Of a stretch of DNA of 45,911 bases, positions 15,706-24,048 are shown in pieces. The notes beneath the pieces were generated by a model, which worked only from the letters and a program-made list of their open reading frames with translations, ran no database searches and had not been told where the DNA came from. The first letter of the stretch is position 1. Each line of letters begins with the position of its first letter. This stretch comes from a virus, in IMG/VR virus record IMGVR_UViG_3300031753_000103, positions 1 to 45,911 of that record. One strand, written 5' to 3'. Made by a program: the position numbers and the translations under genes.

Positions 15706-17052
15706 TCAGCCGAAGGCGCCGGTGTTGGAGGCCGAGCATTCGATCCGCGCCATCTTGCGCTGATCGAGGATCGTCCACCCCTCCATGAACTTATAACCAA
15801 TCACGCGGAGTTGGTCCAACTGGTCCGCCTTATCGGGTCCGGTCGGGCGCAGCCATTCGACGTTCTTCAGCTTGAGGCAGGCGAAGGCGTCGCGGCCGAA
15901 GATGAAGACCGGGTAGACGGTGACGCCGGTCGCCGGCGCGGCGGGCGGGATCATCGCGGCACCGAGGCCGGTGATCGTGACCGATGTCGAGGGCGGGATT
16001 TCGATGGCCTGGCCCTGGAAGGAACCCGTGACCGGCCCCGAGGTCGTAAGGCCAAGGTTGGTCGGGAGCGCGCCCGAGCCGACGCCGACATAGACGGCAT
16101 ACGTGAAGCCGGGGGTCGAGGGCGTGGTCAAAGAAATGCCACCGGTGGTCACGGACACGTCGGTCGAAAGCTGGTAGATCTGCGATTCGTAGAAGTTCTG
16201 GTTGTCCCAGCCCGTGACCTGGATCGTGTAGGTGCCGGTGGTCAGGTTGCCGCTGGCGTTGGAGCCATTGACCTGCGCGATGCCGGTGAAGGTCGGCGCG
16301 AGATTCGTCACGCAGAAGGTGATGCCGCCCCAATAACCCATCTGGTTGATGTAGAGACGATCCACGTCGCTGCGGGACCAGGCGTTGACGACGGTCGGGT
16401 TGTTGCGCAGGTCTTCCAGCGGGAAGATCGAGCCGATGGCGACGTAGTGCTCGACGCCCTTGATGGTCTTCTCGCTCTGCCGCGCGGTGTAGTCGATGGA
16501 ACGCTGCACCGTCTCTCCGGTCTGCCCGTTCCACAGCGGGGCACCGAGATTGTAGAGGTTGGCGTAGGTGCGGTTGACATCGGTCGGGTTCAGCACGTCG
16601 GTCGCCGCGAGGGCGGCGCGGGAGCCGACCGAATTGGCGTAATTGACCTGGGTGCCCGACATCAGGTTGACGAAGCCGTTGCGCTCCTTGAGCTGCGCGA
16701 GTTGCATGCCGAGCTGCTTGCTCGCCATCTTCATCAGGTCCTGCTGCGTCGTCACGGTCGCGACATCGGTCGCCACCCAACGGCCGGCCCATTGGATCGG
16801 GGTGCCCGTCACCATCGCAAAGTTGAGGCTGTTCGCGTCGGGCGGAACGCCTTCCGCCGTGGGGAAATGCGGCAAGGGCATGTATTGCCAGCGGATCGCC
16901 TCCCACTGGACGCCGCGGCCCTGCGGGATCTCCTTCTGATCGGCGAACTGGTAGAGAACGAGAAAGCGCTGGGTTTCCTCAAGCGCTTTCGCCGCGATCA
17001 AGCGGGTGGTAGCGGCGGCATACTGTTGAGAGGTATTGACTGTCAAGGCCAC
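15706..17052 (-). CDS. Major capsid protein, N4-gp56 family, 448 aa
   Basis: HK97-like capsid subunit of the N4-gp56 group, recognised by the N-terminal part (ALEETQRFLVLYQFADQKEI, RGVQWEAIRWQYMPL, TTQQDLMKMASKQLGMQLAQ) and the C-terminal core (VFIFGRDAFACLKL, ending MARIECSASNTGAFG). Residues about 258-375 look like an inserted Ig-like beta domain (GTYTIQVTGWDNQNFYESQ, FTYAVYVGVGSGAL) that would project from the capsid surface. It forms the icosahedral shell. It lies 37 bases after the scaffold gene, the usual order. Confidence 0.85.
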   Translation of the reverse strand: MALTVNTSQQYAAATTRLIAAKALEETQRFLVLYQFADQKEIPQGRGVQWEAIRWQYMPLPHFPTAEGVPPDANSLNFAMVTGTPIQWAGRWVATDVATVTTQQDLMKMASKQLGMQLAQLKERNGFVNLMSGTQVNYANSVGSRAALAATDVLNPTDVNRTYANLYNLGAPLWNGQTGETVQRSIDYTARQSEKTIKGVEHYVAIGSIFPLEDLRNNPTVVNAWSRSDVDRLYINQMGYWGGITFCVTNLAPTFTGIAQVNGSNASGNLTTGTYTIQVTGWDNQNFYESQIYQLSTDVSVTTGGISLTTPSTPGFTYAVYVGVGSGALPTNLGLTTSGPVTGSFQGQAIEIPPSTSVTITGLGAAMIPPAAPATGVTVYPVFIFGRDAFACLKLKNVEWLRPTGPDKADQLDQLRVIGYKFMEGWTILDQRKMARIECSASNTGAFG

Positions 17053-17089
17053 TTAAAGCCTCCCTTGCTGGGGAGGCGAGGCCCCCCGG

Positions 17090-17911
17090 TCAGAAAGTAA
17101 TTTCGCCCCGCGCCCAAGCGTCTCGCAGGAGCGCTTCATCGGCTTCAAGGCTACCTGGGGCAGGGCGGCGCCCTGTTGCGGGAGCATCGCCGCGCGGGCT
17201 TCCTGTGCGCACCTGCTGGGCAGCCACCCGACCGGCAGCGGCTTTGCGCTGCGGCGCGGCGGCGCGGTTGGCGCGGGCGATGGCGTCTTCGCCGAGCAGA
17301 TATTTGAGGGCGACTTCCCGATTGACGAAATTGCCGCGGGCACGCTCGTCCGCAACCATACGCTCGACCCGCGCACGGTATTGCTCGTGAATCTTGGATG
17401 TGCGTGCCTGACTGTCATACGCCTGTCGGTCGAGTGTTTCCTGCGTCGTGACCTGCTGGTGCAGCAGGTATTGCTGCATCCGTCGTTCGCTCTGTTCCCG
17501 TTCCCGTCGCGCGGCGGCGATGGCTGCCTGCGCCGGGGACATCAATTCCAACGATTCGAGGAACCGCTGTTCCTCGGCCGCCTCGGCGGCACGCTGCGCG
17601 GCGGTATCGACCTGTGGCTGCGGGGCGGGCCGCGCCTGCAACTGCTGCCGAAGATCGTCGATCTGGCGCTGCTGCTCGCGGATCGTCTCGCCGTAGGGTC
17701 GGCCGCGCGGGCCTTGGCGTCGTGCTGCTGCGGGAGGCGAGGGTTCGTCGGGTTCCGGCTCGACCTCGATGGGGTTGCCGTCTTCGTCGAGTTCCGGTTC
17801 CGGCTCCTCCGGGTCCAGCGTCTCGTCGAGTTCGGTGTCGAGCGGTTCGGCGTTCGGGTCTGCGGGCGGCTCCCCGCCCGGTTGTGCGGGATCGCGCGGC
17901 AGGTCCGACAT
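17090..17911 (-). CDS. Scaffolding protein, 273 aa
   Basis: The N-terminal 60 residues are acidic and Pro-rich (DTELDETLDPEEPEPELDED). Residues about 75-185 are a strongly helical, coiled-coil-like segment rich in Gln, Glu, Arg and Ala (ETIREQQRQIDDLRQQLQAR, ARREREQSERRMQQYLLHQQ). The C-terminus is basic. This composition, together with a place immediately upstream of the major capsid gene, is characteristic of phage scaffolds, which template shell assembly and then leave. A 118-base gap with a possible promoter precedes it, so scaffold and capsid may have separate expression. Confidence 0.75.
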   Translation of the reverse strand: MSDLPRDPAQPGGEPPADPNAEPLDTELDETLDPEEPEPELDEDGNPIEVEPEPDEPSPPAAARRQGPRGRPYGETIREQQRQIDDLRQQLQARPAPQPQVDTAAQRAAEAAEEQRFLESLELMSPAQAAIAAARREREQSERRMQQYLLHQQVTTQETLDRQAYDSQARTSKIHEQYRARVERMVADERARGNFVNREVALKYLLGEDAIARANRAAAPQRKAAAGRVAAQQVRTGSPRGDAPATGRRPAPGSLEADEALLRDAWARGEITF

Positions 17912-17983
17912 GCCCCTTCTACTCCCTGATGCGGGTTTCGGTGGCCCGCTCCCGTGGTGGCGCGATGCGCTCGCGCCGTGCGT

Positions 17984-18019
17984 TCTATAGCGTAAGCCGC
18001 AATTTCATCGGCTTGTCAA
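17984..18019 (-). promoter_or_regulatory. Possible promoter before scaffold/capsid genes
   Basis: On the minus strand, a consensus TTGACA (18014-18019) is followed by TACGCT after 19 bases (17989-17994) and TATAGA after 24. The -35 is perfect but the spacing is poor. It lies in one of the few non-coding gaps of the head-gene region, just before the most highly needed proteins. Weak call. Confidence 0.3.
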
Positions 18020-18029
18020 GCACGATCCG

Positions 18030-20231
18030 CTACTTTCGCGGCATTGCGATCATCCCCGCTCTCGGAAGTTGATCCGGATGAATCTGCCCCGGCGGCCCGC
18101 GCAGCGGCCGGTTCGGCTGCGGCTGCGCTCCCGGCTGCGGGCCGCGCGGCCCGGCGATCTGCGGCTGTCCCGGCTGCGGGCCTCCTCCGAGCATCGCCTG
18201 CGAGCGCTGCATCGAGGCCATGTTCTTCATCTGCATCGACTGCAAGTGCAGCATGATATGGGCGCGGATCATACCGTGCGGATCGCCGCCGGCCATCGCC
18301 TGCTGATGCGCCTGCAAGTGCTTCGGGTCGTCGTCGAGCGGATGTACCTGTACGTCATGCCCATCGGCCAGGAGGCCGTTTTCAAGCTCGGGGTCCATCG
18401 TCAACAGCGTGCGTTGGTCGATCAGGATGGACGAGCCGAGAAAAGCCCCGAAGATGTTCTGCGTGTTGGCGAGGATGGCCGGCGCCAGGTGCAGTTGGTA
18501 GCCTTCCAGCGCGAGCGCTTGGCGCATCGCCGGATCGCGCAGCACGTTGAGCCAGCCGGTCCCGAGCTGCTGCATCATCGCGTTCATCTTGACCTGCTCG
18601 CCGCCGCGCCAGATGAACGTATAGTGCGAGCGGTTCTGTAGCGGAGCCACGGCCTCCATCTTTGCCCGCACCCCCATCTCGCCGAATTGGCGGATCAGGA
18701 GGTCGCGGTCGCGGAACTGGTAATCGAGGTCGATCGCCCAACCGAGCGCCGGCGTTAGGCACGTCTCGACCACGACCTTGACCCCCTCGGCGGTCGTCAA
18801 CAGGTCAACCTGCTGGTCCTGCGCGATCTGCGCCTGGGTCGGCTTCCCGGCCCGCATCTGCTGCGGCAGCATCGACGGGTTGACCGATAGCGACTGAAAA
18901 ATCGCCTGGATCGCCATCTGCACCCGCTGAATGGCGCGTGGCGTCAGGTCCGGGAATTCGGCGATCTTGATCGCGTCGGGCGGGCAGTCGATCACCGCGC
19001 CCACGTTGTAGACGATGGGACCGTTGTATTTCTCGGGATCGCGGAAGATCATCGGCGCGGCCGATAGGGTCGCGGCATCGGCGCCCTCGTTCACCGCATC
19101 GTTCGCCTCGTACTGGATCGACTCGACCGCCTGGAGCGGGCTCCCCCCCTTGAAGACGCCGGCGATCTTCTTCAGCGGCCCCGAGAGCAGCGGGCAGCGG
19201 TCATTCCAGTAAGGGTTGCGCTTTGCCCCGAGCGGCACGCGTTTCGGGCCGAAGAACACCCGGCAGAGGCGCGGCGTCCCCTTCTCGTCGAATTTGCCGT
19301 CGTCGTCGAGCGGCAGCATGTGCCAGGTTTCCCACACCGCCGCGTGGCCGCCCTTGCCCTTGATGCCGACGTGCTCGATCAATTCCTTCTCGATGTCGCG
19401 CTGATCGCTGGCGACCGCCGCCATCTCGTTCTTGACCGTCTTCGCCTCGGCCTTGCGGACCACCCCGGCGTCGGCCATCTGGTCGATCTTGGCCTTCGTC
19501 CATTTGCGCACGATCGTCACCGAGCCGCCGACCGCCAGCGCCTCCTCGATCGTGTCGGCGGTGGGCGGCAGCACCAGCACGTCGGTATCGTGGACGACCT
19601 CGAAGACCGGCCGGCCCTCGATGATGTCCTCGATCTCGATGTCCTCGATTTCCTCGCCCGGCATCTCGGCGCCGGTCACGGGATCGCGCGGCGCGTGCGT
19701 TTCACGTGAAACGATCTGCCGCCCGATCTCGGCCCAATCGCAGTAGAGGTTTAGGTGCCCCTCGACGAGGCCGTTGCGCAGCAAGGGTTGGGCGACCTGC
19801 GTCTCGAAACGCCCTTGCCGCAGGTAGTGTTCGAGGAGGCCGACGATGGCGCGCGGCTGGGCGCCGTCCGTGTCCACGACCTCGACGGTACGGCCGCTTT
19901 GCGGGAAAAGCTGGTTCGACCACCGGGTTACGATGGCGTCAACCGCGTCCTTGATGATCGGCAGGTAGATGTCGGCGATGCCGCTGTAATAGCGGTTGCC
20001 GTTCGATTCGCAGTTGTAGCAGTCCCAATAGTCGGCGATGTCGTCGGCACGCTGCGCCTGGTCCTGATAGCCGCGCCAGATCGTGCCGGAAAGTTCGGCC
20101 AGATGTGAGCGCAGCTTTTCGGCCTTGCCGGCCAGCAGGTCTCGGTCGCGCGAGACCGGGGCGTCCGCCTCCGGTTCGGCCGCGGGCGGCGCTACGGCGT
20201 CATCGAGGACAAAGGCTTCCTCGTCAGCCAC
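18030..20231 (-). CDS. Portal protein, 733 aa
   Basis: Large podoviral portal. Typical segments include GNRYYSGIADIYLPIIKDAV and TRWSNQLFPQSGRTVEVVDT in the N-terminal wing, VNEGADAATLSAAPMIFRDP in the middle, and a stem/crown part (FQSLSVNPSMLPQQMRAG, then CLTPALGWAIDLDYQFRDRD). The C-terminal 80 residues are Gln/Pro/Gly-rich (barrel-like tail). A dodecamer would form the DNA channel and docking site of the terminase. The start is GTG (20229-20231), overlapping the upstream gene by 8 bases. Identification rests on size, segment pattern and place between terminase and scaffold. Confidence 0.8.
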   Translation of the reverse strand: MADEEAFVLDDAVAPPAAEPEADAPVSRDRDLLAGKAEKLRSHLAELSGTIWRGYQDQAQRADDIADYWDCYNCESNGNRYYSGIADIYLPIIKDAVDAIVTRWSNQLFPQSGRTVEVVDTDGAQPRAIVGLLEHYLRQGRFETQVAQPLLRNGLVEGHLNLYCDWAEIGRQIVSRETHAPRDPVTGAEMPGEEIEDIEIEDIIEGRPVFEVVHDTDVLVLPPTADTIEEALAVGGSVTIVRKWTKAKIDQMADAGVVRKAEAKTVKNEMAAVASDQRDIEKELIEHVGIKGKGGHAAVWETWHMLPLDDDGKFDEKGTPRLCRVFFGPKRVPLGAKRNPYWNDRCPLLSGPLKKIAGVFKGGSPLQAVESIQYEANDAVNEGADAATLSAAPMIFRDPEKYNGPIVYNVGAVIDCPPDAIKIAEFPDLTPRAIQRVQMAIQAIFQSLSVNPSMLPQQMRAGKPTQAQIAQDQQVDLLTTAEGVKVVVETCLTPALGWAIDLDYQFRDRDLLIRQFGEMGVRAKMEAVAPLQNRSHYTFIWRGGEQVKMNAMMQQLGTGWLNVLRDPAMRQALALEGYQLHLAPAILANTQNIFGAFLGSSILIDQRTLLTMDPELENGLLADGHDVQVHPLDDDPKHLQAHQQAMAGGDPHGMIRAHIMLHLQSMQMKNMASMQRSQAMLGGGPQPGQPQIAGPRGPQPGAQPQPNRPLRGPPGQIHPDQLPRAGMIAMPRK

Positions 20232-20514
20232 CGCCGCTCATCGCCTTTTCGATGGCCGCGAGCTTGTCCCGCATCCCGCTCAGATGCAGGCCGAGACCGC
20301 CGAGACCGTTCGCCGCCAGCCGCTCGACCGCGTTCACGAGGTCGCGAAGCAGTTCGTGGCGCAGGTCGTCGGCCGAGGGAGGTGGGGCCGGCTCGGGAGC
20401 GGGCGGCTCGACAACCGGCGGCTGCGGGGCGACGATGGGCGGCAGCGGCTCGGGAGGCGGCGGGGCGCTCATATGGTCGGGTTGCGGCGCGTTCAGGTCG
20501 GACAGATCGCTCAT
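20224..20514 (-). CDS. Pro-rich small protein between terminase and portal, 96 aa
   Basis: The N-terminal half is almost entirely Pro, Ala, Glu and Val (PPPPEPLPPIVAPQPPVVEP) and must be extended. The C-terminal half is helical (LRHELLRDLVNAVERLAANG, then GMRDKLAAIEKAM). It overlaps both neighbours. It could tether terminase to portal or be a virion core peptide. No family recognised. Confidence 0.55.
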   Translation of the reverse strand: MSDLSDLNAPQPDHMSAPPPPEPLPPIVAPQPPVVEPPAPEPAPPPSADDLRHELLRDLVNAVERLAANGLGGLGLHLSGMRDKLAAIEKAMSGGG

Positions 20515-22598
20515 TGCGTCCTCATTGGCATGGCCGAGACGTAGCGCTGGCCGGTTCGCTCATCGACGCGCCAGTTCTGGCCGTCGTCCTCGTCCTTATC
20601 CTCGGTTACGCCCGCCTTGACAAGCGCGATGAAGCTCTCCAACCCCTCGATCAGCACGCGGTACGGCCCAGCCTCTGCCTCATCCTGCAAACGGCCATGC
20701 ACCAAGGAGCGCGTGTAGCCGCCAGCCAAGGCCCGCAGGGTCCACCGCGCCTCAGTCGAAATCTCGACCATTGGGAAGCCGCGCTCGCGCCGCGTCAGGA
20801 AATCGCGCAAGGCCAGCGACCCACGCACCCGTTCGCCCCCCGACCGGCTCTCGGCCGGGATTGCGCGCACCGCCTGGTGCAACCCGACGTTGGTGTAGCG
20901 CTCGCGATGCCCCGGCGGCACGACCCACACCGGCGACCGCCGCCGCAACACCAGCCGGTCGGGCGCGGCGATCTTCAGCATCTCCTCCCACGACCGCGGC
21001 TTCCCCGGTTCCAGCCGCGCGCTCTCGCCGGCCAGAACCGCCTGCTCGGCGATGTGCTCGACACACTCGGCCGGCGGCCCCTCCATGACCCAATCAGCGA
21101 GGATTAGCAGCCGCCCGTCGAACGCCTGCGCCAACACCGCGGCCGTCACCGATCCCGTAGCGTTTGCTGCGAGGAAGACCGGCTTCCCCTGCATCATCGC
21201 CAGATCCTCGACGATGTGCTCGACCGAGAATTCGTTGTAGATCGGCGCCGCCGGCCGCGTCACCGGCGCGTAGGCGAGCGCATTCGCCGCGTCGATCCGG
21301 CCATGCGGGAATGACATAAACTGGTTTTCCAGTTCGGGCAGCGGCTGCGCAAAAACAACCTCACCCGCCTCGAAAAACGGTTGTAGGCCGCGAATGAACG
21401 CCAGCTTGCCGCCGCCGCGCGTCGCCGTGATCGCCTTCCTGCCGCGATACGGCACGGCCACGCCGCGACGAACCTGCTCCTGCCGGATCGGCTGCAACAG
21501 GAACTGCTCAAGCCCGTCCTGCTCGATCTCGATCCATACCGGTTCGAACCGCTCGTTGAGGTCGAACACCAGTGCCACGATCTCGTCGGGCAGCAGAACA
21601 GGCGCATCGGACGCCCACACCACCAGCCGCCGGTTGACCCACGACCACGCCGCCCACCCGGTCGATGCCGATTTCTGCCCCACCGTGCGCGCCGGGTCGA
21701 TGAAGCAATAAACCGGCTCCCAGGTCCGCACCCGCGGCTCGTAGCGGAACTGCTCGCGGCGAAACACCCGATCGGACACACTCGACGCCTGGCACAGATA
21801 CTCCTGTGCCCATGTGTGCTCGTCGCCGCGGTACATCTCGTGCATCGCGTCGATCTTCGCCAGCGGAAACTTCCCCGGCCACGTCGCTGTCCGTTTCCCC
21901 GTCTCCAAATCCTTGAACTCGATGGGATATTTGACGGTCGGCCACCCCGCCTTTTCCAGCCGCTCGGGAAGCGAGCCGACGCCGCGCCGCGTCCCGAGCG
22001 AGCGCACCCATGTCGTCGCCGGGTCCGCCAGCGACGGCAACAGCGTCTCCAACACCCACTTCCACGTCATCTCGCGCTCGGGGTCGGTGCGGACCTCCTC
22101 GGGGTCTTCAAGATCGTCGATCAGCAGCGCATCCGGCCGCCAATCGTAATGCTTCAACCCCGCGAGCGACTGCCCCCTGCCGATCGCCTGGATACACGCC
22201 TCGGTCGCCAGCACGATCTTGCCTTCCTGCCACACGCTCCCGCGCAGGTGCCCGAACAGCGGCTCCTGGCCGATGAACGGGTTGATCTCGAACTCCCGCT
22301 TGATCGCCGACAGCCGGTCCACCGCCCGCATGTAGGACGCGCTGACCACGACCATGTTGTGAAATTCGCGGAAGCACGCCCGCAAAACCGCCCCTTCCTC
22401 AAGGAAGGTCGATTTGCCTATCCCACGAAAACCCTCGATGTTGACCCGCGGCTGCCGCGAATGGATGACCCGCACGATCTCGCGGTGCGCCGCGCAGCTT
22501 TCCTCGGGATGGCGATGCCGGAACAGCAGCCGGTGCGCCTCCCAGCGGTCCTCCGAGAGATACCGGATGGCCTCGGCGCGGGGATCAAGCTCGGCCAT
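20511..22598 (-). CDS. Terminase large subunit, 695 aa
   Basis: DNA-packaging motor. The ATPase has Walker A GFRGIGKST (residues 56-64) and Walker B LLIDDLED (158-165), followed by a likely coupling segment (SLGTRRGVGSL). The nuclease domain has YCFIDPAR (Asp301), WIEIEQDG (Glu357) and GRIDAANALAYAP (Asp436), the three acids of the RNase H-like fold. Residues about 455-695 are extra: most large subunits end near 450-600 aa. This tail contains GKPVFLAANATGSVTAAVLA and RLLILADWVMEG, which look like a second, degenerate nuclease-like fold. The ATG at 22596-22598 overlaps the upstream stop (TGATG). Confidence 0.88.
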   Translation of the reverse strand: MAELDPRAEAIRYLSEDRWEAHRLLFRHRHPEESCAAHREIVRVIHSRQPRVNIEGFRGIGKSTFLEEGAVLRACFREFHNMVVVSASYMRAVDRLSAIKREFEINPFIGQEPLFGHLRGSVWQEGKIVLATEACIQAIGRGQSLAGLKHYDWRPDALLIDDLEDPEEVRTDPEREMTWKWVLETLLPSLADPATTWVRSLGTRRGVGSLPERLEKAGWPTVKYPIEFKDLETGKRTATWPGKFPLAKIDAMHEMYRGDEHTWAQEYLCQASSVSDRVFRREQFRYEPRVRTWEPVYCFIDPARTVGQKSASTGWAAWSWVNRRLVVWASDAPVLLPDEIVALVFDLNERFEPVWIEIEQDGLEQFLLQPIRQEQVRRGVAVPYRGRKAITATRGGGKLAFIRGLQPFFEAGEVVFAQPLPELENQFMSFPHGRIDAANALAYAPVTRPAAPIYNEFSVEHIVEDLAMMQGKPVFLAANATGSVTAAVLAQAFDGRLLILADWVMEGPPAECVEHIAEQAVLAGESARLEPGKPRSWEEMLKIAAPDRLVLRRRSPVWVVPPGHRERYTNVGLHQAVRAIPAESRSGGERVRGSLALRDFLTRRERGFPMVEISTEARWTLRALAGGYTRSLVHGRLQDEAEAGPYRVLIEGLESFIALVKAGVTEDKDEDDGQNWRVDERTGQRYVSAMPMRTQ

Positions 22599-22780
22599 CA
22601 CGCCGCCGATTGCTGCGCCCGCTTGCACTCCACCGCCGCCTGCCGGCTCACATGCCGATGCCCGCAATCCCACACCGGCATCAGTTCCTCCCGCTCCTGC
22701 TGCCCCACCAGCACCGCCGCAATCTGGTCAACCCGCACCCGGATCGCCCGCAATTCCGCCAGCGCTTCAGCAGTCGTCAT
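22598..22780 (-). CDS. 60-aa protein upstream of the terminase
   Basis: An N-terminal helix (AEALAELRAIRVRVDQIAAV) precedes a small Cys/His segment (PVWDCGHRHVSRQAAVECKR). The CGHxH...C arrangement could bind one metal ion. It is directly coupled to the terminase gene, where a small terminase subunit often lies, but its length and sequence do not support that. Start chosen because upstream in-frame sequence does not look coding. Confidence 0.5.
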   Translation of the reverse strand: MTTAEALAELRAIRVRVDQIAAVLVGQQEREELMPVWDCGHRHVSRQAAVECKRAQQSAA

Positions 22781-23045
22781 CGTCGGGATCGTCGTCTTCT
22801 CCGTCGCCGCCGCCGACATCTTCGTCCTCATCCCCCTCGGCGTCGTCGAACCCGTCGTCCGAAAATTCCTCATCCGGCCAGTCCGCCATCTCCTCAAACC
22901 CGCTCTCGTCCTCCTCCCCGTCAGCGAGTCCGGGTCGCCGTTGACCTCCTCGTCAAACTCGTCCTCAGGCCCATAAAACCGGCGGACAGCAGCATTAGCG
23001 GGCGTAATACCGGGAGTGCATGGTTCCCGGCCGCGCTCCCCGCAT
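22767..23045 (-). pseudogene. Broken or recoded acidic small gene
   Basis: An N-terminal piece (ATG 23043-23045, MRGARPGTMHSRYYAR) ends at TAA (22995-22997). In the +1 frame the sequence continues naturally as RRFYGPEDEFDEEVNGDPDS. At a G4 run (22916-22919) a -1 shift enters a third stretch, EEDESGFEEMADWPDEEFSD, that stays acidic to a TGA at 22767-22769. The two shifts cancel, so the first and last pieces share a frame. Either the gene is damaged, the assembly has two indels, or it is recoded. The last part alone could be read from an ATG at 22887-22889 (40 aa). A very acidic small protein upstream of the terminase is the likely ancestral product. Confidence 0.45.
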
Positions 23046-23046
23046 C

Positions 23047-23109
23047 TCAACCCATTCCGCCTTTGGCGTAGGACAGAGCCGCCCTGCCCCCTTGGAGTGA
23101 GCGCGCCAC
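23047..23109 (-). CDS. Possible 20-aa peptide
   Basis: A GTG follows the lipoprotein stop by two bases and opens a 20-codon frame, ARSLQGGRAALSYAKGGMG, that ends one base before the next ATG. It is natural-looking and well placed for coupled translation, but too short for any firm call. Confidence 0.3.
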   Translation of the reverse strand: MARSLQGGRAALSYAKGGMG

Positions 23110-23111
23110 GA

Positions 23112-23411
23112 TCACAGCAGCCCGATCGCCACCGGCAAAACCGCCTGAATAATCCCAGCCAGCGACCCAAGCCACGTCGGCGTCGAACTGTTCACCGTCG
23201 CCGGCACACTTCCCGCCGCCAGCGGCCCGCATACCGCGTTCCCGTAACCCGCCACGCTCTGCGCCGTCGCATTCCCCGACGCCGCACCCGCCGCCAGCAA
23301 CGGCCCCACCGATACGCACGCCTGCTGCGCCTCGGCCACCGCCGTCGATACCTGCGCGGACGTGCACGACACCAACATCATCGCCACGAACGCGACAACC
23401 AAGTGCTTCAT
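23112..23411 (-). CDS. Small lipoprotein, possible spanin or lysis factor, 99 aa
   Basis: The signal peptide MKHLVVAFVAMMLVSC carries a lipobox (LVSC, modified Cys16). The mature part is Ala/Gly/Ser-rich with two further Cys (AQQACVSVGPL, NAVCGPLAAG) and a hydrophobic C-terminus (SLAGIIQAVLPVAIGLL). It follows the holin-like gene with a 4-base overlap. A lipoprotein beside a holin suggests an outer-membrane spanin subunit, though it lacks the usual Pro-rich region and no inner-membrane partner is evident. Confidence 0.6.
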   Translation of the reverse strand: MKHLVVAFVAMMLVSCTSAQVSTAVAEAQQACVSVGPLLAAGAASGNATAQSVAGYGNAVCGPLAAGSVPATVNSSTPTWLGSLAGIIQAVLPVAIGLL

Positions 23412-23590
23412 TTCCCTGCCTCCGAGGGCGTCAGCCACGTCGCCCCAAACGCCAATCCCGCCGAAATCAACGTCGTCAACGAACCCGCCACGTCCGGCGA
23501 TACCGGGTGGTTCAGCAGCGACAGCAACAGCGTCGTAATTGCCCCCGCCACCGCCGTCGTCCCGCCCGCCGCTACCGCCTTCGTCGGCAT
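23408..23590 (-). CDS. Holin-like membrane protein, 60 aa
   Basis: MPTKAVAAGGTTAVAGAITT begins a first hydrophobic segment (to about residue 26), a short polar turn (NHPVSPDVAG) follows, then a second hydrophobic segment (SLTTLISAGLAFGATWL) and a short charged end (TPSEAGK). Two spans with a short loop fit small class II holins. GGAG lies 8 bases before the chosen ATG, and an ATG 12 codons upstream is possible. It is the first gene of the late leftward operon in this map. Confidence 0.6.
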   Translation of the reverse strand: MPTKAVAAGGTTAVAGAITTLLLSLLNHPVSPDVAGSLTTLISAGLAFGATWLTPSEAGK

Positions 23591-23932
23591 CCCGGTTCGC
23601 TCCACCCTCACACAACCGACGCGCATAGCACGCCTCGCGCCACACCCGCAACGGTTTTCGATTTCCGCGCGCAGTTTCCGAGGGGGGTGCCAATTTTTCG
23701 CGTGGCCCGGCCCGGCCCCGGGCGTTCCCTGTACGTCGGCCAGGGCACCCCCGCCACTGCCGGCCCGCGAGCCTCGACCGGCTCGACCGAGCTATTTCGC
23801 ACCGCACCATCGACCTATTTTCCATAATAACCCTTACGCGACACGATCACCCAAGCAACATCAATGGCTTAGGTTGTCGCTGCACCGCACTCGCACCGCA
23901 CAACACAACATGTAGAGTTGGCGGATTGCCTC
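23591..23932. other. Non-coding spacer upstream of the late operon
   Basis: I see no convincing gene here. The left part is GC-rich (a GGCCC/CCGGG cluster near 23700-23725) and the part around 23815-23840 is AT-rich. A late promoter and the packaging recognition site would be expected near here by position, but no specific element can be named. Confidence 0.5.
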
Positions 23933-24004
23933 ATGTTGCGCTGCGGTATGGTTGCCGTCCTGTTCATGGCTATCGTCCTGGCCTCGACCTCGACCTCGAC
24001 CTGA
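23933..24004 (+). CDS. Possible 23-aa hydrophobic peptide
   Basis: ATG opens a short frame, MLRCGMVAVLFMAIVLASTS followed by TST and a stop, resembling a signal peptide or a single-span peptide. The Ser-Thr end is encoded by a CTCGAC tandem run (about 23979-24003). No ribosome site is evident. Low confidence. Confidence 0.3.
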   Translation: MLRCGMVAVLFMAIVLASTSTST

Positions 24005-24048
24005 GGCATCCTACTGCGTCGAGGGATTACGCAAGTGGCTTGCATCAC

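Noticed and set aside
22598-23170. 190-aa continuous frame as one gene
   Set aside because: Its middle section is Arg/Thr-rich shadow sequence. The natural pieces are the 60-aa end and the acidic segment in changing frames.
23685-23730. cos or pac packaging site
   Set aside because: The GC-rich block upstream of the terminase region is in a plausible place, but nothing in it is diagnostic.
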